5,461 bases of DNA, taken from positions 9,532 to 14,992 of the forward strand of contig DNGD01000037.1 of assembly GCA_003486725.1 (NCBI GenBank), read 5' to 3'. This stretch comes from Rhodospirillaceae bacterium. GTDB taxonomy: Bacteria; Pseudomonadota; Alphaproteobacteria; UBA9219. The notes beneath the pieces were generated by a model, which worked only from the letters and a program-made list of their open reading frames with translations, was not told the DNA's origin and searched no databases. The position numbers and the translations under genes were made by a program. Below, piece after piece: positions 1 to 5,213 of this stretch (positions are counted from its first letter, which is position 1; every line of letters starts with the position of its first letter).

Positions 1-1
1 T

Positions 2-430
2 CAAGATCCGGGCCTGTTTCTTAACAAGCTGGACGCCGCCATGGCAAAAATTTCCTTCGGGCAATTGTTCGCTGGGGCCATCGCGATGATCTACAATAAA
101 AAGACCGGCGAGATTCACTATGCCGGCACTGGCATACCCTTCCCGCTTGTTTCCTCTGGCGGCTTTGTCAGCGAACTGAAGACGCGCGGCTTGCCGCTTG
201 GCTCTGGCGCCGTTTCGGTAACGACGACAACAATGCAACTTAAAGAAAACGACACCCTCGTGATTTACAGCGACGGGTGGCCAGAAAGTATTACGGGCGA
301 GCCTGCGGAAATTCTAGCGAAAGCAAATCTCCACACCTATAATCTGGCCGAAAGCTTGGCTCCTACAGACTCGCTTATCGATGACCTGACGTTGATTACG
401 TTCCAAAGGAGAGCAAACAATGGCCTTTAA
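2..430 (+). CDS. SpoIIE/PP2C-type serine phosphatase, C-terminal part (5'-truncated)
   Basis: The reading frame is open to the left edge, so this is the last ~142 residues of a larger protein; the ATG at 41 is probably internal because in-frame sequence upstream (PGLFLNKLDAAM) already resembles the family. Visible SpoIIE/PP2C landmarks are a FAGAIAMIYNKKTGEIHYAG block (strand pair before the active site), GLPLGSG, the YSDGWPES motif (usually SDGLTE, a metal-binding Asp) and a terminal DDLTLITF block (usually DDxTLL, another metal Asp pair). Family role: a Mn/Mg-dependent phosphatase that dephosphorylates a STAS antagonist, as RsbU and SpoIIE do. The STAS gene overlaps its end by 11 bases, and an HATPase gene follows, supporting that role. 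One oddity is that AGxGHPP is AGTGIPFP here. N-terminal sensor or receiver domains lie outside the window and cannot be judged. Confidence 0.85.
   Translation, partial: QDPGLFLNKLDAAMAKISFGQLFAGAIAMIYNKKTGEIHYAGTGIPFPLVSSGGFVSELKTRGLPLGSGAVSVTTTTMQLKENDTLVIYSDGWPESITGEPAEILAKANLHTYNLAESLAPTDSLIDDLTLITFQRRANNGL
405..413 (+). promoter_or_regulatory. Ribosome binding site of the STAS gene
   Basis: An AAAGGAGAG stretch lies 6-8 bases upstream of the ATG at 420, inside the end of the phosphatase gene. It is a strong Shine-Dalgarno match and fixes the STAS start codon despite the 11-base overlap with the upstream gene. The arrangement suggests translational coupling. Confidence 0.75.
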
Positions 431-737
431 GTTTAGGCATGAGGGCAGCGATTTGGCCATCTACATCTCTGGCGTTCTGACGTTTCACCAACACAAAGAA
501 GGTGAACAGTTGGTCTATCAAATTGCAACGCTCGTTGATAATGGTGAGGTCACCTCGGTACGCATGAACTTCGCCGAAGTTGTTCGCATGGACAGCCATT
601 GGCTGGGCGTTCTCATCCGCATTCTGCGCCGCGTCAAAGAACGAAAAGCATCTTTTGTTATTGAAAAGCCCAACAAAGACATCTGCAAGCTTTTTGATAT
701 TGTTGAGCTTAGCCGTATCGCCGAAATCAGGCCTTAA
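420..737 (+). CDS. STAS-domain anti-sigma factor antagonist (RsbV/SpoIIAA-like)
   Basis: A 105-residue single-domain protein, the usual size for SpoIIAA/RsbV. The N-terminal strands (DLAIYISGVLTFHQ) match the family's LxGELD region. Residues 58-63, DSHWLG, correspond to the DSSGLG loop; S59 aligns with the serine phosphorylated in SpoIIAA (S58). A helix (VLIRILRRVKER) and the segment with FVIEKP and LFDIVELSRI complete the fold. Known family role: in the unphosphorylated state it binds the anti-sigma kinase and frees the kinase's target; kinase phosphorylation reverses this and the PP2C phosphatase resets it. All three partners are adjacent here, so a partner-switching function is a well-supported inference. 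The HW in place of SG after the phosphoserine is unusual and may affect partner specificity. The start is fixed by a strong ribosome binding site. Confidence 0.83.
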   Translation: MAFKFRHEGSDLAIYISGVLTFHQHKEGEQLVYQIATLVDNGEVTSVRMNFAEVVRMDSHWLGVLIRILRRVKERKASFVIEKPNKDICKLFDIVELSRIAEIRP

Positions 738-755
738 AGAAAAACGGGTTCATCA

Positions 756-1229
756 ATGATAAAGATTTTTGGACAATTGAACGATAGTCAGGCCGAGCCA
801 TTTTTGAAAACGATGGCACATCCGGCAAACGTTTACTGTGCGCTCTGCGACCGGCAATCCCTGTGGGATTCCGAGACCATTAACACTATCCTTAAGACAT
901 TCCCCAAAGGCCATATCGATGAAGCCGATCTGTTCCTGATACTGGCCGAATGCATCGCGAATGCGGTTTTGCATGGCCAAGCCGATATTCTGGGCATCCA
1001 TGCCCGCCGCCGTGGAAGCGTCCTTCTCATCTCCTTCCTGCAAAGCCCTCCGATGCAGGCTCGCGTCGGGATTGTCCTTTCCTATGCACGGCAAGGGAAG
1101 ATGACCGAATGCGCCACGGAATTGCCGGGCGGGCTGGGCTTCCCTATCCTCCTCAAATTGGCGCATAAAATCACGATTAGCGGCGACAAGCACAAGCTCC
1201 AACTGTGGATTAAGGTTAAGGACGACTAA
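756..1229 (+). CDS. HATPase_c (GHKL) anti-sigma factor kinase-like protein (RsbW/SpoIIAB-like)
   Basis: A 157-residue protein, the typical size of RsbW/SpoIIAB anti-sigma kinases. An N-box is clear at residues 62-74 (ILAECIANAVLHG, with the E65 and N69 expected to hold Mg-ATP), and a G2-like box at 124-135 (PGGLGFPILLKL). The G1 box, normally DxGxGF, is not recognisable: the matching place reads SFLQSPPMQ (around residues 93-101). ATP binding or kinase activity may therefore be altered or lost. It lies 18 bases after the STAS gene on the same strand, next to the phosphatase, so it probably sequesters the STAS protein and an unseen target such as a sigma factor. Only a weak ribosome binding site precedes the ATG, in keeping with translational coupling. 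Identity as a GHKL partner is fairly sure; catalytic competence is not. Confidence 0.75.
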   Translation: MIKIFGQLNDSQAEPFLKTMAHPANVYCALCDRQSLWDSETINTILKTFPKGHIDEADLFLILAECIANAVLHGQADILGIHARRRGSVLLISFLQSPPMQARVGIVLSYARQGKMTECATELPGGLGFPILLKLAHKITISGDKHKLQLWIKVKDD

Positions 1230-1254
1230 AGACCTCTGGGCTTGCATCCCCTGC

Positions 1255-1281
1255 TTTCTGGCTTTATGAAGGAGCCAGAAA
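1255..1281 (+). other. Perfect 9-bp stem-loop in the leader of kdsD
   Basis: TTTCTGGCT (1255-1263) and AGCCAGAAA (1273-1281) are exact reverse complements around a 9-base loop. No T-run follows, so it is not a standard intrinsic terminator for the upstream cassette. It ends about 4 bases before the AAAGGA ribosome binding site of kdsD, where it could act in RNA processing or translation control. The function is inferred only. Confidence 0.4.
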
Positions 1282-1298
1282 AACCAAAGGATTCCCCC

Positions 1299-2291
1299 AT
1301 GCCTCACGCCGCCCAGACGATTCTAACCGCCGATGACGCAAGCATTCTGGCCAGCGGCCAAAAAGTTTTCTCCGCCGAGAGCAAAGCGCTTGCCCTCCAA
1401 GCCGAGCATATTAATGGAAATTTTGTCAAAGCCGTTCGCGCGATTGTCGGCTGCAAAGGCCGTGTGATCGTGACCGGGATGGGCAAGAGCGGCCACATCG
1501 CGCGCAAGATTGCGGCGACGATGGCGTCGACAGGCACCCCCGCTTATTTTGTGCATCCGGGCGAAGCTAGCCACGGCGATCTGGGTATGGTGATGAAAGA
1601 AGACATCATCATCGCAATGTCGAACTCCGGCGAATCCAAGGAATTGAACGACATTATCGCCTATGCCAAACGCTATGCCATGACGCTTATCAGTGTCACG
1701 AAGAAAGAAAAGAGCACGCTGGCCGGCGCGGCGGATATTCTTTTGCTTTTGCCGAATGAACCCGAAGTCGGTGCCTTAGGCCTCGCTCCCACAACATCGA
1801 CGACGATGACGCTCGCGCTGGGCGATGCGCTGGCCGTCGCAGCCCTTGAAATGAAAGGCTTTTCTGCCGAGGATTTCGGCAATTTCCATCCGGGTGGCAA
1901 GCTGGGCCAAACGCTGCTGCGAGTCGAAGATATCATGCATAGCGGCGATGAATTGCCGCTCGCCAAACTGACCGATACCATGGCGCATGTGCTGGTCGTC
2001 ATGACCGAAAAACGCTTTGGTTGCGCGGGGATAGTGGATGACAGCGGCACCTTGCAGGGCATCATCACCGACGGCGATTTGCGCCGCCATATGGGCGATG
2101 GGCTAACACAGAAAAAAGCTGCCGAGGTGATGACCGCCTCTCCCATGGTCTTTACCCCCCGACTGATGGCCGCCGAGGCGCTGAAGGTTTTGAACGAGAA
2201 AAACAGAACGCAAGTCTTTGTTGTGAATGATAAAAACGAGCCCATCGGCATCCTGCACATCCACGATTTGCTACGGGTTGGTATCGCGTAA
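1299..2291 (+). CDS. kdsD: Arabinose-5-phosphate isomerase (KdsD/KpsF family)
   Basis: The product converts D-ribulose 5-phosphate to D-arabinose 5-phosphate, the first step towards Kdo for the lipopolysaccharide inner core; it is cytoplasmic. The ATG at 1299 gives 330 residues, matching E. coli KdsD (328); AAAGGA at 1286-1291 is a well-placed ribosome binding site. Longer alternatives, a TTG at 1242 and an ATG at 1266 in a hairpin loop, lack one. An N-terminal SIS domain (~40-180) holds VTGMGKSGHIARK with K63, HPGEASHGDLGMV, SNSGES with E112, and EVGALGLAPTTSTT with E156. FHPGGKLG includes H197. These match the catalytic Lys, two Glu and His known in the E. coli enzyme. Two CBS domains follow (~210-268, ITDGDLRR; ~276-328, GILHIHDLLR). 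It appears intact. It may be cotranscribed with the regulatory genes upstream, which is not its usual lpt-linked context. Confidence 0.95.
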   Translation: MPHAAQTILTADDASILASGQKVFSAESKALALQAEHINGNFVKAVRAIVGCKGRVIVTGMGKSGHIARKIAATMASTGTPAYFVHPGEASHGDLGMVMKEDIIIAMSNSGESKELNDIIAYAKRYAMTLISVTKKEKSTLAGAADILLLLPNEPEVGALGLAPTTSTTMTLALGDALAVAALEMKGFSAEDFGNFHPGGKLGQTLLRVEDIMHSGDELPLAKLTDTMAHVLVVMTEKRFGCAGIVDDSGTLQGIITDGDLRRHMGDGLTQKKAAEVMTASPMVFTPRLMAAEALKVLNEKNRTQVFVVNDKNEPIGILHIHDLLRVGIA

Positions 2292-2330
2292 GACCCGCTA
2301 CAGACGGTATTATGTGGATTGAGGAAAAAA

Positions 2331-2381
2331 TATAACATATATGTTATATATATTTCGATCTGTTATAACATATATGTTATA
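2331..2381. repeat. Twin identical 18-bp palindromes, probable operator
   Basis: TATAACATATATGTTATA occurs at 2331-2348 and again at 2364-2381. Each copy is a perfect palindrome, and the copies are identical with a 33-bp centre-to-centre spacing, close to three helical turns. They lie 52 bases upstream of the start of an XRE-type HTH gene. The second copy overlaps a possible extended -10 element (TG at 2375-2376, TATACA at 2378-2383), an arrangement suited to repression. Autoregulation by the downstream protein is inferred. A recombination or transfer site is an alternative, given that family's link to mobile DNA. Confidence 0.6.
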
Positions 2382-2432
2382 CAAAACGCGCAATATTTGT
2401 GGATGCTACGCTGGTGAAGGTGCAATTACACC

Positions 2433-3029
2433 ATGAAATTACCGCCCTTAGAAAAGCTGAAAAAGCCCGCCCTCTTCGATGAAGAGATGAAGACCCTGCG
2501 CCCCTTTGCCAAGCGCCCTGCCCCCGCCGAAGGTTGGATCAAGAAGTTGCGCGGCGTGATGGACATGACAGCCGCCCAGCTGGGAAAGCGTCTTGGTGTT
2601 TCACAGCCCCGCATTACGCAACTTGAACGCATGGAGCGAAATGGCCGCACAACGCTGCGCACGATGAACGATGTTGCGGAAGCGATGGAGTGCCAATTTG
2701 TTTATGCGTTCGTGCCAAAAAAATCCATGGCCGTCATGATGGAATCGCGCGCCAAAGAATTGGGCGAGAGGCTATTTTATAATGAGCTTGTTGAAATGAC
2801 GTTCAAAGGCGATTCCTCTGTCGCGAGTTATAAACGCAACAAACAGATGCATATTTATGCACGGCAACTCATGTTTCTTCGATGGCCGACTTATTTATGG
2901 AGCGATGAAATCATGAAGGTTGATGTCGGCGATTTCACCATACCACCAGACGACAAAGAAGAGAGCATCGCTGATGATTTTCTAGAGGAAGATTTTATCG
3001 ATGAAGAGGATGAGGACTATAATATATGA
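2433..3029 (+). CDS. Mobile mystery protein A-like XRE/HTH DNA-binding protein
   Basis: A 198-residue protein. Residues ~20-125 match my recollection of the mobile mystery protein A family: a leader rich in Lys and Pro, RPFAKRPAPAEGWIKKLRG, then an XRE-type helix-turn-helix (MTAAQLGKRLGVSQPRITQLERME, ~45-68), TLRTMNDVAEAMECQFVYAFVPKKS (~74-98), and a helix with MESRAKELGERL. Family members usually sit directly before a Fic-domain protein (mobile mystery protein B) in mobile or plastic regions; their molecular role is unsettled. Here no Fic gene follows: the next gene is convergent and 3 bases away. The C-terminus is also odd: after a basic and aromatic stretch (KRNKQMHIYARQLMFLRWPTYLW) comes an acidic tail with 15 Asp/Glu in the last 26 residues. 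A moderate GAAGG (2416-2420) precedes the ATG. The twin palindromes upstream are likely its binding sites. Confidence 0.75.
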   Translation: MKLPPLEKLKKPALFDEEMKTLRPFAKRPAPAEGWIKKLRGVMDMTAAQLGKRLGVSQPRITQLERMERNGRTTLRTMNDVAEAMECQFVYAFVPKKSMAVMMESRAKELGERLFYNELVEMTFKGDSSVASYKRNKQMHIYARQLMFLRWPTYLWSDEIMKVDVGDFTIPPDDKEESIADDFLEEDFIDEEDEDYNI

Positions 3030-3032
3030 TCC

Positions 3033-4121
3033 TTATGGCTGCGGGGTTCTTGCCGATTTAACGACTCCGACAGACTCAGCCGATCTTATAGCCATCATTT
3101 CTTCTTTGCTATACGTCTTCACGTTTTGTGCAAACTGCAGCAGATCGGTGAAATAGACACACGCCGCCTTGGTACGTCCCCCGCCATCAAAACCAATCGT
3201 TATACCAAGATGTTTGGCAATCCGGCCAACATCAGGAGCCCCTCTCGAGCGCAAGGAGAGTTTGACGGTGCCATCTTTTTGAACAAACCATGCGCCGGCA
3301 ACGCCAAAAGTTGTTGATCTTTGAGCCTCTTTAACAAGCGCGTCGTCAATACCGCGCCCGAAACTGAGGACATTGCCGGTAACAAGCGGAACCCATTCCG
3401 ACCGCCCCGGAAGCACTTCCATTTTAGCATACCGAAACGATGTTTTTATGCTCTTCTCGATATTGTTCTTCTGAGCCAGAAAAATAGCTCTGCCGTAAGG
3501 AAGAATCTCCTCCTCGGTCAACATAAAACGTGTTTCGAGGTTATTAAATGTTTCTTCCGGCGTTAGCGATATAAGGGAGTCAAAATAGGCCATGATTTCT
3601 TTATCGTGCCTTGATGGTTCTTCTGTCGAAGATTCAATCCTCCCGACAAGCCCCAACAGGCTCGGGGCTGGCTTCCCCCGATTGAAGTGATCCCATACAA
3701 TTAAAGCTGCCGACGATTTTGCGGGATTGAGAAATAATTCAAGCTCTGGAACGTTTGGGGCGATAGACCCCGCCAACTTAGACCTTAGGGCACGCGCGAA
3801 GTCCTGAATACGCGCGACTTCAGTCGGATGATGATCAAAGATCGTCAGTTTTTTGATTCTTGGATGCTGAGTTTCAGGATTGAAGAGTATCTCAAGCGTG
3901 TCATCTTTCGGTGAAGTATCAAGAAATATGACTTCTGCGCCATCAGAAAGATGACTCAGAATTTTTTGCGTTCTGATCTGGGGCGAGCCATAGCTGATAG
4001 GAACAAAAACAATCTTTACAGCTGGGTTATCTTTGAACGCGTCTTTCACAATCTTCGCCGACACAGAACCGTCAATGCAAGGATCGTCATAAAAGACGAC
4101 TATTTTACGCGGAGTATTCAT
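3033..4121 (-). CDS. Divergent DHH/DHHA1-family phosphoesterase
   Basis: The ATG at 4121 (minus strand) gives 362 residues and follows a strong GGGAGG (4131-4136); an ATG at 4163 is in frame but would overlap the likely promoter. The N-terminal DHH domain shows VVFYDDPCIDGSVSA (residues 8-22; the related group reads YHxxCxDG), VIFLDTSP (~64-71), FDHHPTE (95-101, the defining DHH) and KSSAALIVWDHFN (~135-147). A C-terminal DHHA1 domain has VKLSLRSRGAPDVGRIAKHLG (286-306) and GGGRTKAA (313-320). The family hydrolyses phosphodiester or phosphoanhydride bonds in short oligonucleotides, cyclic dinucleotide products or pyrophosphate, using metal ions. Here the first-motif His is Asp12, and the GGGH of DHHA1 reads GGGR, so activity or substrate may differ. 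The substrate cannot be named. It converges on the HTH gene and diverges from the gene at 4372. Confidence 0.78.
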   Translation of the reverse strand: MNTPRKIVVFYDDPCIDGSVSAKIVKDAFKDNPAVKIVFVPISYGSPQIRTQKILSHLSDGAEVIFLDTSPKDDTLEILFNPETQHPRIKKLTIFDHHPTEVARIQDFARALRSKLAGSIAPNVPELELFLNPAKSSAALIVWDHFNRGKPAPSLLGLVGRIESSTEEPSRHDKEIMAYFDSLISLTPEETFNNLETRFMLTEEEILPYGRAIFLAQKNNIEKSIKTSFRYAKMEVLPGRSEWVPLVTGNVLSFGRGIDDALVKEAQRSTTFGVAGAWFVQKDGTVKLSLRSRGAPDVGRIAKHLGITIGFDGGGRTKAACVYFTDLLQFAQNVKTYSKEEMMAIRSAESVGVVKSARTPQP

Positions 4122-4158
4122 GTACGCCCCCCTCCCTTTTGCAGCGGGGCAATCGAGG

Positions 4159-4186
4159 ATCATATCCCTTATTCGGTGGTCTGCAA
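4159..4186 (-). promoter_or_regulatory. Candidate sigma70-type promoter of the DHH gene
   Basis: On the minus strand TTGCAG (4181-4186) and TATGAT (4159-4164) are separated by 16 bases. The -10 matches five of six consensus bases and the -35 three of six. Transcription would start near 4152, leaving a short leader before the GGGAGG and the ATG at 4121. Confidence 0.35.
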
Positions 4187-4257
4187 TGGAAATTGAGATA
4201 ATGAAATCAAGATCTAAGCATCATACGTGAATTTCCTTAGGGGTTTTTGCCACTTTT

Positions 4258-4286
4258 CTGACACAAAACTAAAGGTGCTGTTAACT
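4258..4286 (+). promoter_or_regulatory. Weak candidate promoter for the gene at 4372
   Basis: CTGACA (4258-4263) and TTAACT (4281-4286) are 17 bases apart, resembling -35 and -10 elements; an alternative -10-like TATAAA lies at 4288-4293. The rest of the 250-base divergent gap (4122-4371) shows no gene or strong palindrome that I can see. Confidence 0.25.
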
Positions 4287-4371
4287 ATATAAACCCTCTG
4301 CAAACGACATAAAATGTGAGTTACAGTCCGATAAGAAGAATTAGAGCGATCCCCCTCATATGGAGAAAAAA

Positions 4372-4929
4372 ATGACCGCGACGAATATGGCTGACGCAAC
4401 GCCCGAGACTTCATCAGCGCCTTTTGAAACTGTTTATGTGCCAGTATCAAACTTCACAACAAATTATGACGTTCCTCTTAGAAAAAATTCGTTATTTTTG
4501 CTTCAAGTTAGTCCGAACGTCAGAAGAACCATCCTTGTTTGTGGAAACGACCGTTCTATCACCCCAGAACTTAAACGCTTATTTGTCAATCTGATGCCAC
4601 CCAACCCCCTGACGCCTAAAAATGCAGAAGAATTTTTGACAAAGAGTGACGAAGCTCTATTCGTTGTTCAAGCCAAAGAGGGGCTACATATCTACTCGGC
4701 TCAATCCAGCAGCTATCAATCAGAAGTTCTGGCCGCGATGAGTGAACTTGTTCGAAGAGGCGTGAATACTGTTCTTGAGTCTCAAGGCACAAGAGCCGCA
4801 CACATTCCTGTGACCGTAGATGATTGTGTGAAGGGACTTCCCATGACACCCTGCCGCTTTACGCCGAAAGAACGCAGACTATGTTTGACGGGCCCTGCTC
4901 CAAAGCCACAGGGTTGGCCTTATGACTGA
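4372..4929 (+). CDS. Hypothetical protein, 185 residues
   Basis: I do not recognise this protein. The ATG at 4372 is preferred over that at 4360 because GGAG at 4362-4365 is correctly spaced from it. The N-terminus is rich in Ala, Thr and Ser and looks disordered (residues 1-20). The middle alternates likely strands and helices: NSLFLLQV (39-46), RRTILVCGND (51-60), ELKRLFVNLM (66-75), EALFVVQAKEGLHIYSA (94-110) and SEVLAAMSELVRRGVNTVL (117-135). The C-terminus is rich in Pro and basic residues, with CRFTPKERRLCL (161-172) and GPAPKPQGWPYD. There are four cysteines (57, 152, 161, 171), no signal peptide and no membrane segment, so it is probably cytosolic. Codons look typical and the frame is intact. 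It is divergent from the DHH gene, with which it could share control, and it ends at a palindromic repeat cluster. Confidence 0.6.
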   Translation: MTATNMADATPETSSAPFETVYVPVSNFTTNYDVPLRKNSLFLLQVSPNVRRTILVCGNDRSITPELKRLFVNLMPPNPLTPKNAEEFLTKSDEALFVVQAKEGLHIYSAQSSSYQSEVLAAMSELVRRGVNTVLESQGTRAAHIPVTVDDCVKGLPMTPCRFTPKERRLCLTGPAPKPQGWPYD

Positions 4930-4957
4930 GCGTCACTAGATCAGCCGGTCCCGTCAT

Positions 4958-4993
4958 CCCGCACCCTGCTACGCCGAGGCTTCGCAGGGCGGG
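4958..4993. repeat. Hairpin of the left repeat arm
   Basis: Outer CCCGC (4958-4962) pairs with GCGGG (4989-4993), and CCCTGC (4964-4969) can pair with GCAGGG (4984-4989), with G4989 shared between the two options. The loop region includes GCC/GGC. The unit begins with the GTCATCCCG head of the other copies but lacks their GGGACCCAG tail, so it is a different or truncated repeat type. Confidence 0.55.
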
Positions 4994-5005
4994 CATTCCC
5001 CCTAG

Positions 5006-5071
5006 CGTCATCCTCGGGCAATTTTCTTTTCGCGGCGAAAGCCGCGAAAGAAAATTGAACCGGGGACCCAG
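5006..5071 (+). repeat. Palindromic repeat unit, copy 1
   Basis: It starts CGTCATCCTCGGG and ends AACCGGGGACCCAG. The core arms 5019-5036 and 5041-5057 are complementary apart from one bulged T, closing on a GAAA tetraloop (5037-5040). The outer TCCTCGG and CCGGGGA also pair, with one G-T wobble, so nearly the whole unit can fold into one long hairpin. It may act as a bidirectional terminator or mRNA stabiliser for the convergent flanking genes. Confidence 0.65.
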
Positions 5072-5120
5072 TGGGACTTTCAGTTAGAAACCCCTGCGTT
5101 TGTTTTTCGCGCGAGTCAGC

Positions 5121-5189
5121 CTGGGTCCCGGGTTCAATATTCTTTCGTCTCGCTTTGCTCGACGAAGAGAATATTTCCCCGGGATGACG
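5121..5189 (-). repeat. Palindromic repeat unit, copy 2 (inverted)
   Basis: Read on the minus strand it starts CGTCATCCCGGGG and ends TTGAACCCGGGACCCAG, the same ends as copy 1. Its core arms (5136-5149 and 5161-5175) pair with one bulge around a loop at 5150-5160. TCCCGGG and CCCGGGA extend the stem. The core sequence differs from copy 1 yet is still self-complementary. Confidence 0.65.
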
Positions 5190-5204
5190 GGAAAAAGAGA
5201 GTGC

Positions 5205-5213
5205 AGGATGACG
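5205..5213 (-). repeat. Orphan repeat head next to a stop codon
   Basis: AGGATGACG is the exact reverse complement of the copy 1 head CGTCATCCT (5006-5014). It directly abuts the stop codon of the minus-strand gene on the right (5214-5216). No matching tail is visible, so it may be the remnant of an older copy into which the present element inserted. Confidence 0.45.

Larger units (their letters stand above)
4950..5191. repeat. Mosaic palindromic repeat element bounded by 12-bp inverted repeats
   Basis: CCCGTCATCCCG (4950-4961) and CGGGATGACGGG (5180-5191) are exact inverted repeats. Between them lie at least three hairpins. The two inner units are inverted copies of one another (5006-5071 and 5121-5189), separated by a 49-base spacer without evident structure. 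The overall form resembles a non-autonomous, MITE-like or REP-composite element. No coding frame is evident in the 284-base gap (4930-5213). I see no convincing target-site duplication. Confidence 0.7.

Noticed and set aside
1242..1298. Longer kdsD forms starting at TTG 1242 or ATG 1266
   Set aside because: Neither has a ribosome binding site, the ATG lies in a hairpin loop, and the form starting at 1299 matches the usual family length.
753..1307. Long minus-strand open frame (184 codons) opposite the HATPase and the start of kdsD
   Set aside because: It lies antisense to two well-supported genes with family motifs, and its translation shows no recognisable domain.
1673..2338. Minus-strand open frame of 221 codons opposite kdsD
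   Set aside because: Its serine-rich, low-complexity translation is a shadow of the kdsD reading frame on the other strand.
3126..3566. Plus-strand small open frames within the DHH gene
   Set aside because: They are antisense to a gene with clear DHH and DHHA1 motifs and have no convincing start signals.
4122..4163. Longer DHH protein starting at ATG 4163 (minus strand)
   Set aside because: It has only a poorly spaced ribosome binding site and overlaps the best promoter candidate, while ATG 4121 has a strong GGGAGG.
4950..5213. CRISPR array
   Set aside because: The repeats are few, inverted relative to each other and highly palindromic, without regular unique spacers or cas genes.
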